In this document: piece by piece, positions 8,961-18,717 of the stretch | Position numbering within the stretch: the first letter of the stretch is position 1 | Layout of the letters: every line of letters begins with the position of its first letter | Origin: Algoriphagus lutimaris | GTDB lineage: Bacteria > Bacteroidota > Bacteroidia > Cytophagales > Cyclobacteriaceae | Assembly (NCBI RefSeq): GCF_017051705.1 | Contig: NZ_JAFIDJ010000002.1 | Location: 204,289-268,288, forward strand | Direction: 5' to 3' | DNA length: 64,000 nt | Program-made: the position numbers and the translations under genes | Notes under the pieces: generated by a model | What the model was told of the DNA's origin: nothing | The model's input: the letters and a program-made list of their open reading frames with translations, nothing else | The model's database searches: none

Positions 8961-10499
8961 ATGAGTAAAGAAGTTCGCGTAAGATTCGCCCCATCCCCTA
9001 CCGGCCCCTTACATATTGGTGGTGTACGTACTGCCCTTTACAATTACCTTTTTGCCCGCAAAATGGGAGGAAAGTTTTTGTTGAGAATTGAGGATACAGA
9101 CCAAATGAGATTTGTACCCGGCGCTGAAAAATACATTCAGGAATCATTGGCTTGGTTAGGAATATCCGCTGACGAAAGTCCATGGAAACCTGGTGACTGC
9201 GGACCTTACAGACAATCAGAACGAAAAGCTGATTACATGCAATATGCGTTGGACCTAGTAGAAGCTGGCCATGCCTATTACGCCTTCGATACTTCGGAAG
9301 AACTGGAAGCAATGCGTGAGCGTTTAACCGCTGCTCGGGTAGTTCAACCCCAATACAATAGCATTACCAGAACCCAAATGAAAAACTCTTTGACACTTCC
9401 TGCAGAAGAAGTCAAAGAGCGTTTAGCTTCCGGAGATCCCTATGTCATCCGTGTCAAAATCCCAAGAAAAGAAGAGGTACGATTGAATGACATGATCCGT
9501 GGTTGGGTGATGGTCCACTCCAGCACCTTGGACGATAAAGTGTTGATGAAGTCAGACGGAATGCCCACTTACCATTTGGCAAATATCGTGGATGATCATC
9601 TGATGGGAATTACCCATGTCATCAGAGGAGAAGAATGGTTGCCTTCCGCCCCATTACACGTATTGTTATATAAATTCTTTGGCTGGGAAGATACCATGCC
9701 TCAGTTTGCTCATCTACCCCTTTTGTTGAAACCCAATGGAAACGGAAAACTTTCCAAGCGGGATGGAGATAAGCTAGGCTTCCCTGTTTTCCCTATCAAC
9801 TGGGAAAATCAGGAAACTGGTGAAACGGCAGCTGGATTTAGAGAGCAAGGATATTTACCTGATGCATTTGTGAATTTCTTAGCATTCCTAGGGTGGAACC
9901 CAGGTGATGATCGAGAACTATTTTCTTTAGAAGAATTAGTAGACGCCTTCTCAGTTGAACGAATTGGCAAATCAGGAACCAAGTTTGATATAGAAAAAGC
10001 AAAATGGTACAATGAGCAATACTTGAGAGCTAAAAGTGATCAGGAACTTGCCAATTACATCATTGAAGATGCTTCCAAAGAGGGAGTTGAATTAGTACAG
10101 GAAGTGGCAGTAAAAGCAGCTGGATTAACCAAAGGCAGGGTAACTTTCCCTCGGGACCTATGGAATGAAAGTAAATTCTTGTTTGTTCCTTTAACTTCAT
10201 TCGATGAAGATGTTGCTGCTAAAAAGTGGAATGGAGATGCTGTAAAAGTATTGACCCACTATTCAATAGCAATTACCAATTTTGAAGGGACTTTTGATGC
10301 TGAAACAGCCAAAACCATGTTGGGCGATTCAGCAGAAGCAGAGGGGATTAAGATAGGAAAAGTAATGCAAGCAGTACGACTTGCAGTAACTGGATCCGGA
10401 GCTGGGCCGGATTTGATGGAAGTTTTTGCTATTTTAGGTGCTAAAGAAGTGTCCAACCGTATTCAATTTGCGTTAAATACACTTCCAGTAATTGCCTAA
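8961..10499 (+). CDS. gltX: Glutamyl-tRNA synthetase
   Basis: The 512-residue class I synthetase has FAPSPTGPLHIGG at residues 9-21 (HIGH-type motif) and KLSKR at 263-267 (KMSKS-type motif), with the GluRS-specific region GGVRTALYNYLFAR and RIEDTDQ near residue 42. It charges tRNA-Glu with glutamate in the cytoplasm. The C-terminal anticodon-binding domain is complete. It probably has its own promoter and reads into the small gene downstream. Confidence 0.97.
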   Translation: MSKEVRVRFAPSPTGPLHIGGVRTALYNYLFARKMGGKFLLRIEDTDQMRFVPGAEKYIQESLAWLGISADESPWKPGDCGPYRQSERKADYMQYALDLVEAGHAYYAFDTSEELEAMRERLTAARVVQPQYNSITRTQMKNSLTLPAEEVKERLASGDPYVIRVKIPRKEEVRLNDMIRGWVMVHSSTLDDKVLMKSDGMPTYHLANIVDDHLMGITHVIRGEEWLPSAPLHVLLYKFFGWEDTMPQFAHLPLLLKPNGNGKLSKRDGDKLGFPVFPINWENQETGETAAGFREQGYLPDAFVNFLAFLGWNPGDDRELFSLEELVDAFSVERIGKSGTKFDIEKAKWYNEQYLRAKSDQELANYIIEDASKEGVELVQEVAVKAAGLTKGRVTFPRDLWNESKFLFVPLTSFDEDVAAKKWNGDAVKVLTHYSIAITNFEGTFDAETAKTMLGDSAEAEGIKIGKVMQAVRLAVTGSGAGPDLMEVFAILGAKEVSNRIQFALNTLPVIA

Positions 10500-10507
10500 A
10501 CTATCAG

Positions 10508-10711
10508 ATGATGGCCAAAAAAAAGAAGAAAGATACCGATCCAAAAGTACATGAAGATTTGAAAGGATTCAAAATGGATATTAATTCATTTGGAGAAATT
10601 TCATCCAGCTTTTCCATTGATAAAATCAATGAATTCCTGAATAAGAATGTAGAAGATAAGAAGCTGAAAGACAGAGATGATCTGGATACAAATGAAGGTG
10701 AAAAAGAATGA
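10508..10711 (+). CDS. Small charged protein downstream of gltX
   Basis: A 67-residue protein that opens with a lysine run (AKKKKKDTDPK) and is rich in Lys, Asp and Glu; a central segment (INSFGEISSSFSIDKINEFLN) could form a helix. Two adjacent ATGs at 10508 and 10511 could start it. It begins eight bases after the gltX stop and ends before a terminator, so it is probably in the gltX transcript. Function unknown. Confidence 0.6.
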   Translation: MMAKKKKKDTDPKVHEDLKGFKMDINSFGEISSSFSIDKINEFLNKNVEDKKLKDRDDLDTNEGEKE

Positions 10712-10741
10712 AATTTCACTAATAAATTTTAACATAACTAA

Positions 10742-10765
10742 AAGCTCCTATTTGGAGCTTTTTTG
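10742..10765 (+). terminator. Rho-independent terminator after gltX operon
   Basis: AAGCTCC pairs with GGAGCTT across a short TATTT loop, followed by a T-run. Confidence 0.85.
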
Positions 10766-10792
10766 TTTTATTTAGAAAACTAAATTGTCATA

Positions 10793-13447
10793 ATGTTTCG
10801 AAATCATCATTTTTTGTCTTCTAGACGAATTTTCTTTTCTATCCCTTTTTTAATTTCTCCTCTTTGTCTTTTCGGACAAAATCTCAACTTCTCAGGTACG
10901 GTCACCGATAAATCAACCGGACAAACCCTGAAAGACATTCATGTTTTTGTCCCTAATTCTACCTTTCAAACTTTTTCAGATTCCCTAGGCCGCTTCACTA
11001 TTCCAAATATGCCTGCTGGAAGGTGGGAAATTGCATTGATCGGTGAAGGTTATGAGGAAATTCAACAAGTCATAGAGCTTAAAAAAACACAGCCAACTAA
11101 CTTTGACTTTTCACTTTTATCAACCAAAATAAACACTCCTCCTGCATTAAAATTGACGGATAAAAAGAGAGAGAAATTGGTAGAGGATTTTACCTCCCAT
11201 TTTTTATCCACCAGCAAATATCAGGATCAGCTACGGTTATTAAACCCGGAAGCATTGGTGTTTTTTGAAGAGGATAATTCAAATGAGCTGATGGTCGACA
11301 CCAATGGATACCTGATTTTCATCAATGATCAAACGGGCTTCCTTTTCACCTTGTATTTTAACCAACCTCAATCTCTTGAAAAGCCAATTTCAACAGATCA
11401 ACTCCAACTTGCCTTTTTAGATTTAATCAATGAAGTACCTGAATTAATTGAAGCAAGAAATTTAGAGCGGGAAAAGATTTTCTTGAATTCACCCGCTTTC
11501 ACTTTGAGACAAATGCTGACGGGAGAATTAAGTGCTTCGGACGGATCTGAAGGAATTCAGGTAGCCTTTGGTAAATATCCAGGTGAATACCTTTTAACCT
11601 TTACTAAGCCTTTTGTAATCCAAGGAAAAGGATCTATCAGTTATACTGACGACCAGCTGGCCCTCAGGTCTGAAGGGGCTGTGGTTTTTGAAGATCAGCT
11701 GATGCTAGAAGGAGGCTTTTCAGAGATTCATCCTTTGGATCAATTGCCAAGAAATTTCAATGGTGAAAAAACACTTCAGTTGGCCAACATTGAAAAAAAT
11801 GCCCAAGTCATGCAGGAAAAAGTTTTTTTGCAGACGGATCGAAGTCATTACCTAAAAGGGGAGACATTATTTTTCAAAGCCAATATGATCTATGCCAATC
11901 CATTGCTAGGTCCGGAACTCAGTAAAGTTCTTCATTTGGAGATTTTGGACACCACAGGGTATCAGGAGTACCATCAGGTTTTTCCCATCAAAGCCGGAAA
12001 AGCATTTGGGTCGGTTTATTTACCTGTCGAATTTGATCAGGAAAAATATATTGTCAAAGCCTATACTTCTTGGAGCATCAATTATGGAAATGAAACTTAT
12101 CTACCAATTCAGGTCCACGATCCTAGTTTAAAACCAGTTGCATCCCTGCCAGAACAGCTTTCAAATGGTGTAACGATTTTTTCTGATAAGCAGAATTATA
12201 GCCCAGGCGAGCAAGTTAATCTGAACATCATGGTAAGAGATGGGAATGGAAAACCTGTTGCTTCAGACTTGGCAATCCGTGTTTTAGATCTCGATCAGGC
12301 TGCACCTTTAGAAAATAATAAACCCATATCTGAGGCTTTTTCCTTGAATCCAGTCCCAACTGATGCACAATTAGAAGATTTTAAGTATCCGCTGGAAAAT
12401 AGATTTTCATTAATTGGGCAAATAAAAAACGAAGACGATGAACCTATCCAAGGCAATGTAACAGCTCTAATAAACGGCTTAGAAAATATCGAAAAATTCA
12501 AAGTTGATGATAACGGAACCTTCGACATTCCTAACCTCAGTTTTGAAGATGAATTCGAAATTGCGATCCAAGCTAGCGATAAAAAAGCGCTCCCAGTCAG
12601 GAATATTTCCTTAAAAATCCAAGACTATCAATCCGTTGAGGATTTACCTTCATTTGAATTTCCAAAATTAGAAACCTCTAAAGCTCCTGCCCTGACGGCC
12701 CAAGAAATTCAGGCAAATATGGAAAAAGGAGAGATTTTATTAGAGGAATTTGTACTTGACGAGGAAAAAGATGATCCAGTAGGCCCTATGATTTATGGCT
12801 ATCCAGATAATTCAGTTGATCCAAGTACACTCCCTTTAAATGGTAGTACCTCGCAGTTCCTTTATCTTCTCTCTGGACAGGTAGCGGGAATGATCGTCAC
12901 AGGAAATCCTCCTTCTATCAGGTTTAGAAACGGTGGAGAACCTTTAGTAATGATTGATGGTTTTCCGATCAACCCTTCTTCTGGACCTACCATTGGAGGC
13001 GGCAGTCCTAGTAGTCGAACCGCCACAGAAATCATCTCAGGGATCAATGTATTTGCCATAAAGAGAGTAGAAGTCATCAAAAGAACAGTCTCCGCACTTG
13101 GTGAGGGTGGTAGGAACGGGATTATTTCTATTTTCATGAAGACTGGCGCAGATCTTCAAAAAGCCAATGAAGCTATTATGAATGACTTTACTCCATTTAA
13201 CCTTTCCGGTTTTCCAAGCCTCAGAAAGTTTGAAGATGTAATGGATGAGCAAGAAAATAATTCTCTGTTGAGGGGGCTTAAACCAACACTCTATTGGAAT
13301 CCTGAAATAATTACCAATACCGAAGAACTTTCTCAAAAAGTAGAATTTCAAAGTTCAAAAAGCGGAGGCCCCATGTGGGTAGAAATCAAAGGAATTACAG
13401 CAGATGGGCAACCGGTAGAAGGTAAATTCGTCATTAATCAACAATAG
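10793..13447 (+). CDS. Envelope protein with carboxypeptidase-regulatory and TonB-plug-like domains (paralogue 1)
   Basis: 884 residues. A signal peptide (cleavage likely after CLFGQ, residue 29) leads into a carboxypeptidase-regulatory-like beta-sandwich (about residues 33-110: GTVTDKSTGQTLKDIHVFVP). The middle contains macroglobulin-like beta segments (KVFLQTDRSHYLKGETLFF near residues 344-362). Near the C terminus (about 683-785) lies a TonB-receptor plug-like domain with IRFRNGGEPLVMIDG and IKRVEVIKRTVSALG, but no 22-strand barrel follows. It is thus not a TonB-dependent receptor itself. The next gene is a clear paralogue. Probably periplasmic or outer-membrane associated; function unknown. 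Confidence 0.8.
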   Translation: MFRNHHFLSSRRIFFSIPFLISPLCLFGQNLNFSGTVTDKSTGQTLKDIHVFVPNSTFQTFSDSLGRFTIPNMPAGRWEIALIGEGYEEIQQVIELKKTQPTNFDFSLLSTKINTPPALKLTDKKREKLVEDFTSHFLSTSKYQDQLRLLNPEALVFFEEDNSNELMVDTNGYLIFINDQTGFLFTLYFNQPQSLEKPISTDQLQLAFLDLINEVPELIEARNLEREKIFLNSPAFTLRQMLTGELSASDGSEGIQVAFGKYPGEYLLTFTKPFVIQGKGSISYTDDQLALRSEGAVVFEDQLMLEGGFSEIHPLDQLPRNFNGEKTLQLANIEKNAQVMQEKVFLQTDRSHYLKGETLFFKANMIYANPLLGPELSKVLHLEILDTTGYQEYHQVFPIKAGKAFGSVYLPVEFDQEKYIVKAYTSWSINYGNETYLPIQVHDPSLKPVASLPEQLSNGVTIFSDKQNYSPGEQVNLNIMVRDGNGKPVASDLAIRVLDLDQAAPLENNKPISEAFSLNPVPTDAQLEDFKYPLENRFSLIGQIKNEDDEPIQGNVTALINGLENIEKFKVDDNGTFDIPNLSFEDEFEIAIQASDKKALPVRNISLKIQDYQSVEDLPSFEFPKLETSKAPALTAQEIQANMEKGEILLEEFVLDEEKDDPVGPMIYGYPDNSVDPSTLPLNGSTSQFLYLLSGQVAGMIVTGNPPSIRFRNGGEPLVMIDGFPINPSSGPTIGGGSPSSRTATEIISGINVFAIKRVEVIKRTVSALGEGGRNGIISIFMKTGADLQKANEAIMNDFTPFNLSGFPSLRKFEDVMDEQENNSLLRGLKPTLYWNPEIITNTEELSQKVEFQSSKSGGPMWVEIKGITADGQPVEGKFVINQQ

Positions 13448-13487
13448 CTTATTTTTAAAGTTTAAACCCCAACTATAAACAAAGAAC

Positions 13488-16256
13488 ATGAAGTTCATTT
13501 TAACCACCTTAATTGCATTCCTTGGAATTCACTTTTTGGTTCTTGCCCAATCAGGCACAGTCACCGGAGTTGTTACTGATGCCGAAACAGGTGAAACCTT
13601 GCCTTTTTGTAATGTATTTATCAATAATACGACCATCGCTACAGTCACTGACCTAGATGGAAAATACGTTCTTTCTAACTTGGAGCCTGGCCCTTTGGAG
13701 ATAGGGTTCTCATTTATTGGCTATGTGGCTGAAACAAAAAAAATAACACTCAACCCAGGCGGCACTTCCACAGTCAACTTAAATATGCAACCCTTTGCGC
13801 AGGAATTGAGCGATGTGGAAATCAAAGCCTCTCGAGACAAAAGTTGGGAAAGAGACCTTAGAAAATTTGAAAACCTCTTTTTAGGGAATGACGAAATTGC
13901 AAGTAAGTCAACAATTGAAAATCCTTGGGTGATCGATTTTCCTGAACCCGAAGAGAAAAACACGTTCCAAGCTACTGCTGGGATTCCTTTAGAAATCACC
14001 AATAATTATTTAGGCTACAAAATCAGCTTTGACTTAAAAGAGTTTTTTGACTCCCCCACTAACTATAGAATTGCCGGAGCTGCAAGATTCGAAGAAATGG
14101 TTCCAGAAACAGAGGATCAACGTAGTATCTGGGAAAACAACCGAGCGGAGGTCTACAGAAAGTCTCCAATGAATATGTTTCGAGCGATGATCACTGGTGA
14201 TCAAGAAAAAGAAGGATTCTTTCTCTACGGTGATAAACCAGGAGGGTCTCCATCCATGAATATGCGTTCGGATATTTTTGCAAATGAATTGGGTAAATCC
14301 GTAGTGCCTTACAAACCTGATAATTTGGTCACACCTGCACCAAATAAAGAGGGTGAGTATTTGATCAATATGAAAGGAAGAATTGAGATTCACTACCAAA
14401 AAGGATATTCTCAAGTCAACACTTATAAGGATGCTCCTTACCCTGTTTCCTGGTTAGAAGTGTATAAAAACACGGTACGTGTCAAGGAAAACGGAATGGT
14501 CTTAAACCCTCAGGATTTGGTATTCTCAGGAGATATGGATCGGAAAAGGATCTCTACCCTACTCCCTTTGGATTATGATGCAGAGAAAGCCATCCAACTT
14601 CAAGACTTAGAAAAAACAGCTGCAAATTATCAGGAGAAAGTGTTTGTCCATAAAGACAAACCCTATTATTACGCAGGAGATCAACTCTACTTGAAGGCTT
14701 ATTTTAAATATGGAAATCCGTACTTACGGGATGAGCTTAGCAAGGTATTGTATGTAGAAGTGATTAATCAAAATAGAGACTTGATTATTGAAAAGAAGCT
14801 TCCAATACGAGATGGTATTGCTGTTGGAAATTTCTCACTTCCAGATACGCTTTCTCAGGAAAATTATTTCTTAAGAGCCTATACCAATTGGCAAAAAAAT
14901 TATGGCCCAAACCATTATTTTGTTGAGCCTGTCAGCATACTAACTCCTTATCAAAGGGTAGTAGAATTTGAATCCGGAGAATTTCCAGAACCTTCTGGAA
15001 TTGCGGTGATGGCCGATAAGGAGGTTTATGAAAAAAAAGAGAAAGTCACGTTAACAATCAAGACGCTTTCCGACAAAGAGATGCCTCTTTCCTCCAATAT
15101 TTCTGTGGCTGTAGTAGATCAAACACAAGTTTTACCTATTGAGGAAACAAGTAACATCAGTACTGACTTCCAACTTGAATCCATTCCATCCAGTATGGGA
15201 TTGGACCGATTTACTTATCCGGTAGAAAAATCTCTTTCCTTGGAGGGATTTGTAACCGATGATAAAGGTAAACCCACTTCTGCCTTGATAACGGCCTTTG
15301 TCAATGATTTTGAGGGAATGGTGGACCTTGAATCCAATAGAGATGGGGAATTCACGATGGAAGAAATGGAATTTTACGGACCTTTAAAACTTGCGTTTAA
15401 AGCCACGGATAAAAAAGGAAATACAGCAGGCACCGTAAAATTAATTGATGATTTAAAGGCACCAGTAGCACTTCCAGCGAATGCATATTTCCCAAAAAAG
15501 GAAACTGTATCGACTTCTATAAGACCTGAACCACCATTGGAAGAACAAGAAGTGGCACCCGAGGAAGAAGAAGTTAAGGAAAAAACAGAGAAAAAAGCCC
15601 TCTATGGCACTCCAAACTATATTGTACCCGGAGAAAAATTAATGGCCACTGGCAATACCGTTGACTTAGTCAATAGTTTGGCAGGAAATGTACCAAGTAT
15701 GCGAGTAACCTTAGCAGGAGCCTCTGGCCAACAACAAATCAGGTTGAGAGGAGGTGGTGTTTCAGCAAATGGCAACCTAGAGCCACTAGTGATGGTGAAT
15801 GGAACAATATTGGGACAAACTGGGGCTACGACGGCCGCAGACAATTTAAGGAGTATTAATGTTCAAGACATTGACCGAGTGGAAGTGGTAACCCGAACGG
15901 TGTCTATGCTGGGTGATCAAGGTAGAAATGGTGTAATTGCTGTTTATCTGAAGGAATACGATCCCAATGCAGAAAATCCATCGATGTCAGGAGAGGGCTT
16001 AAATACATATACTGTCGAAGGTTATACCACTTACAACCCTATTTATGTAATGGATTATTCACAGGAAAACGATGTTGACCTGATTGACAAAAGACAAACT
16101 TTATACTGGAATCCTTATTTAGTTACGGATGATAATGGAACTATAACCATCACCTTTTACACCAATGAGAATGGGGGGGCCATGAGTGTGTATGTAAAAG
16201 GCCTTGGGGTAAATGGTCAAGGATTATCCGGTTCTTTTACGATCAATTCCAAATAA
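13488..16256 (+). CDS. Envelope protein with carboxypeptidase-regulatory and TonB-plug-like domains (paralogue 2)
   Basis: 922 residues, same plan as the gene before it: signal peptide ending at LVLAQ (residue 21), regulatory beta-sandwich (GVVTDAETGETLPFCNVFIN, about residues 27-100), macroglobulin-like segments (EKVFVHKDKPYYYAGDQLYL near 384-404) and a plug-like domain near residues 720-825 (LVNSLAGNVPSMRV, GNLEPLVMVNG, IDRVEVVTRTVSMLGDQG). A Glu-rich linker (EEQEVAPEEEEVKEKTEKK) precedes the plug. It lies 40 bases after its paralogue. No barrel follows. The two may interact with TonB-system or secretion machinery, which is only an inference from the plug domains. Confidence 0.8.
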   Translation: MKFILTTLIAFLGIHFLVLAQSGTVTGVVTDAETGETLPFCNVFINNTTIATVTDLDGKYVLSNLEPGPLEIGFSFIGYVAETKKITLNPGGTSTVNLNMQPFAQELSDVEIKASRDKSWERDLRKFENLFLGNDEIASKSTIENPWVIDFPEPEEKNTFQATAGIPLEITNNYLGYKISFDLKEFFDSPTNYRIAGAARFEEMVPETEDQRSIWENNRAEVYRKSPMNMFRAMITGDQEKEGFFLYGDKPGGSPSMNMRSDIFANELGKSVVPYKPDNLVTPAPNKEGEYLINMKGRIEIHYQKGYSQVNTYKDAPYPVSWLEVYKNTVRVKENGMVLNPQDLVFSGDMDRKRISTLLPLDYDAEKAIQLQDLEKTAANYQEKVFVHKDKPYYYAGDQLYLKAYFKYGNPYLRDELSKVLYVEVINQNRDLIIEKKLPIRDGIAVGNFSLPDTLSQENYFLRAYTNWQKNYGPNHYFVEPVSILTPYQRVVEFESGEFPEPSGIAVMADKEVYEKKEKVTLTIKTLSDKEMPLSSNISVAVVDQTQVLPIEETSNISTDFQLESIPSSMGLDRFTYPVEKSLSLEGFVTDDKGKPTSALITAFVNDFEGMVDLESNRDGEFTMEEMEFYGPLKLAFKATDKKGNTAGTVKLIDDLKAPVALPANAYFPKKETVSTSIRPEPPLEEQEVAPEEEEVKEKTEKKALYGTPNYIVPGEKLMATGNTVDLVNSLAGNVPSMRVTLAGASGQQQIRLRGGGVSANGNLEPLVMVNGTILGQTGATTAADNLRSINVQDIDRVEVVTRTVSMLGDQGRNGVIAVYLKEYDPNAENPSMSGEGLNTYTVEGYTTYNPIYVMDYSQENDVDLIDKRQTLYWNPYLVTDDNGTITITFYTNENGGAMSVYVKGLGVNGQGLSGSFTINSK

Positions 16257-16291
16257 TTACGAGTGCTAGTTGAATTTCTCTAATTTTGAAC

Positions 16292-16969
16292 ATGAACCGA
16301 ATTATTTTGGTATTGGTCCTTGTGATCAGTTCCTTTTCTCTAAAAGCACAGACAAGTATTGGAATCAAAGGAGGTTATACCACCTCCTCCTTTTCTTATA
16401 TTCCTTCCTTGAATATCAGAAGCATTTCCGTTGACGGGCTCTCTGCTCCTACTTTCGCTTTTGTCTTCGAACATTTCAATGCAAAAAATGCAGGAATAGA
16501 ATTGAATATTCAATACCTATCTACGGGGTACAGCCAGAACATTACAGATACCGAAGGGGCTATTTTGACCAATGAAACTCAGCTCGATTACCTGAAAGTC
16601 CCCATGATGGCGAGCTTCTTTGTAGGAAGATCCGGAAGATTTCAAATTAAATTCGGACCACATCTTGGTTACTTATTGAGTGCAAATGATATCCAGAGGA
16701 ATATTGTAGATAGCTCGCCTCCTGAAATCCCTACTTATGGAGGAGCCGATGACAATCCTAAAAAATTAATGTACGGTCTTAGCGCCGGAGCAGGTATTTC
16801 TAAACTTTTTGGTAAAAGTACCATAGCAGGTGAGGTACGGTTTGGTTATGATTTTACCAATCCAGAATCCCAAGAAAGGATCTTTGATTTAAATTTCACC
16901 ACTTTGGAATTCACTCTTGCTTACCTTTTTCAAATCAAGGATGCCAAGGTGAAAGTGACACCAAAATAA
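16292..16969 (+). CDS. PorT-like outer-membrane beta-barrel protein
   Basis: About 225 residues, with signal peptide NRIILVLVLVISSFSLKAQ and an alternating barrel pattern (SIGIKGGYTTSSFSY, LDYLKVPMMASFF, RFQIKFGPHLGYLLS). This is typical of the Bacteroidetes outer-membrane beta-barrel family (PorT-like). A TTG two codons upstream (16286) is possible, but the ATG at 16292 gives the better signal peptide. It follows the two plug proteins by 35 bases and is probably co-transcribed. Confidence 0.8.
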   Translation: MNRIILVLVLVISSFSLKAQTSIGIKGGYTTSSFSYIPSLNIRSISVDGLSAPTFAFVFEHFNAKNAGIELNIQYLSTGYSQNITDTEGAILTNETQLDYLKVPMMASFFVGRSGRFQIKFGPHLGYLLSANDIQRNIVDSSPPEIPTYGGADDNPKKLMYGLSAGAGISKLFGKSTIAGEVRFGYDFTNPESQERIFDLNFTTLEFTLAYLFQIKDAKVKVTPK

Positions 16970-17056
16970 TTCAGCAGCTAAGAATTGGCTGAAACTTTTT
17001 ATTTTTTTTAAACCCATTGTCATATATCCCGAATAATATCCGACTAACCTATGTAA

Positions 17057-17551
17057 ATGAATCGCCAGCAACTTGACCATATTCTCCAAACCTACCACAG
17101 GGATGCTTACATCTGGGCAAGGCAGTGCTGTTCCTTTGAGGACGAATTAGCCAAGGACGTTCTTCAACAGGTTTATTTGAAAATCTTAGAAGGAAAAGCA
17201 AAGCTGAAAAATATTGATAAGGCAAAGACCTGGCTTTTCTCCATTATCCGATATACCTCCATTGATCAATTGAGGGCGTCAGGAAAATTGGTGTGCTTGG
17301 AAGAATCCTATGAAGTACCAGATGTGCAGGAGGAAATCGATCATACGGATTATCAAGGGTTAATCAAGAAATTACCCAAAATGCAACAGGAGGTATTACT
17401 GATGGTATTTTATCATCAGATGACGATAGAGCAAAGTGCCGAAGTTTTACAAATCGGACTAGGAACTGCAAGAACACATTACGATCGCGGGAAAAAGAAA
17501 CTCAAGGAAATCATTACAAAAACCCAAACACAGGAGCACTATGGAAGATAA
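17057..17551 (+). CDS. ECF-type RNA polymerase sigma factor
   Basis: 164 residues with region 2 (DELAKDVLQQVYLKILEG, then KAKTWLFSIIRYTSIDQLR near residues 59-78) and region 4 (LPKMQQEVLLMVFYHQMTIEQSAEVL near 109-135), the helix-turn-helix that reads the -35 box. No linker domain expansion. Its last codons overlap the ATG of the anti-sigma gene, a usual arrangement. Its regulon may include the envelope genes around it. Confidence 0.9.
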   Translation: MNRQQLDHILQTYHRDAYIWARQCCSFEDELAKDVLQQVYLKILEGKAKLKNIDKAKTWLFSIIRYTSIDQLRASGKLVCLEESYEVPDVQEEIDHTDYQGLIKKLPKMQQEVLLMVFYHQMTIEQSAEVLQIGLGTARTHYDRGKKKLKEIITKTQTQEHYGR

Positions 17552-17852
17552 CGCAGAGTTGAAAAGGTTTTTTGAAAATATGAAGGAGCAAGATCAGCAA
17601 TTGGAAATCCCTCCTTACCCAAGCTATAAAACAAAAAAAATCAATTTCTGGATACCGGCAGGGATCGCAGCATCCTTGGCATTGCTGGGCTTGATTATGA
17701 ACGAGCCTCAACCTATACCTGAAGCCCCGAAAGAAGTTTTGATCATCACACTTCAGGAAGGTGAAAACAATGAACAAGAATTTGTCATTGAAGAAACTAC
17801 CTATTTGGATGTTTGGGAATCTCCCACTGCCTCTTTACTTACTGACTACTAA
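17541..17852 (+). CDS. Probable anti-sigma factor
   Basis: 103 residues. A cytoplasmic N terminus of about 35 residues (FFENMKEQDQQLEIPPYPSY) is followed by one transmembrane helix (FWIPAGIAASLALLGLIM, about residues 37-54) and a short periplasmic tail. It overlaps the sigma gene by 11 bases. No strong anti-sigma domain is recognisable, so the call rests on topology and context. Confidence 0.65.
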   Translation: MEDNAELKRFFENMKEQDQQLEIPPYPSYKTKKINFWIPAGIAASLALLGLIMNEPQPIPEAPKEVLIITLQEGENNEQEFVIEETTYLDVWESPTASLLTDY

Positions 17853-17865
17853 ACCAACTTATATT

Positions 17866-18645
17866 ATGAAATACCTATTCGTCCTCTTTTTTATCCTAAG
17901 TGCCGGAATGGCCCAGGGGCAGGTAGCCACCTCTGTTTATTCCAACCAGGATATTTTTCAAAGGAACCTGTATTCCGCTGACAGAATCATGGGAATGCGA
18001 GAAGAATTGGAGCTGACAGATGCTCAGGTCGCCAATATCAAAAAAGCATACAGCAAAAATGCTGGAGAATTCAGCACCCTTAAATGGGACTTAGACGCGG
18101 CCACCTTAAAATTGAAAAACCTACTGGATCAAACTAAAATCGATCAAGTTGCAGTTCAAAAGCAAATGGACGAGGTGTTAAAACTAGAAAATCAGTTGAA
18201 GAAATTGCAATTGGACAATTTGGTCTCCATTAAAAATGTGCTGACTGAAGAACAGCAAGAAAGCCTTCAGTCTTCCCCTAATTTAATCTTTGGTCGAATT
18301 TCCAGTGTCCAGTCGAAAACAGGAGCACAAGGCACTCAATTTGGCCAAAATGGCCTTTCCCAAACAAAAGTGATCGGATATCCCACAGCCACCAGCATCA
18401 AGGGAGGAGACGTAGTAAGCCCGAGTGTATCTGTTCGAGTAGCAGGCAGTGCCAAAGATGGTAATGAGCCGATGTATTTTCTGGACACAAAAAACGGAAT
18501 GAAACAGATTAAAGAAATTAAGGATATCGAACCGAATAACATTGAAAGCATCTCCGTTTTAAAGGGAGAATCAGCTGTAGAAAAGTTTGGTGAGAAAGCT
18601 AAAAATGGCGCCATCGTCATCAAACTAAAGAATAATCCTCACTGA
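17866..18645 (+). CDS. Spy/CpxP-like periplasmic protein with C-terminal plug-like segment
   Basis: 259 residues from the ATG at 17866, chosen because it begins a clean signal peptide (KYLFVLFFILSAGMAQGQ); the longer frame from 17761 overlaps the anti-sigma gene. Residues about 40-130 form a helical LTxxQ-type region (LELTDAQVANIKKAY, VLTEEQQESL) as in Spy/CpxP periplasmic sensors. The C terminus (IESISVLKGESAVEKFGEK, GAIVIKLK) is like the end of a TonB plug. It follows the sigma/anti-sigma pair by 13 bases and could be the signal sensor or an effector of that system. Confidence 0.7.
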   Translation: MKYLFVLFFILSAGMAQGQVATSVYSNQDIFQRNLYSADRIMGMREELELTDAQVANIKKAYSKNAGEFSTLKWDLDAATLKLKNLLDQTKIDQVAVQKQMDEVLKLENQLKKLQLDNLVSIKNVLTEEQQESLQSSPNLIFGRISSVQSKTGAQGTQFGQNGLSQTKVIGYPTATSIKGGDVVSPSVSVRVAGSAKDGNEPMYFLDTKNGMKQIKEIKDIEPNNIESISVLKGESAVEKFGEKAKNGAIVIKLKNNPH

Positions 18646-18664
18646 AATTTGGTTGATTTTTAAC

Positions 18665-18699
18665 AAAAAAAGGAAGCTCGTTTGAGCTTCCTTTTTTTG
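18665..18699. terminator. Terminator between the sigma operon and the convergent DUF885 gene
   Basis: AAAAAAAGGAAGCTC pairs perfectly with GAGCTTCCTTTTTTT across a short loop. Having A-run and T-run on both sides, it can serve both convergent genes. Confidence 0.9.
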
Positions 18700-18717
18700 T
18701 TTCTGAATTCAGATGAT

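Noticed and set aside
16281-16288. TAATTTTG promoter-like box
   Set aside because: It overlaps the start of the barrel gene, with no -33 element and no room for a leader; probably chance in an operon.
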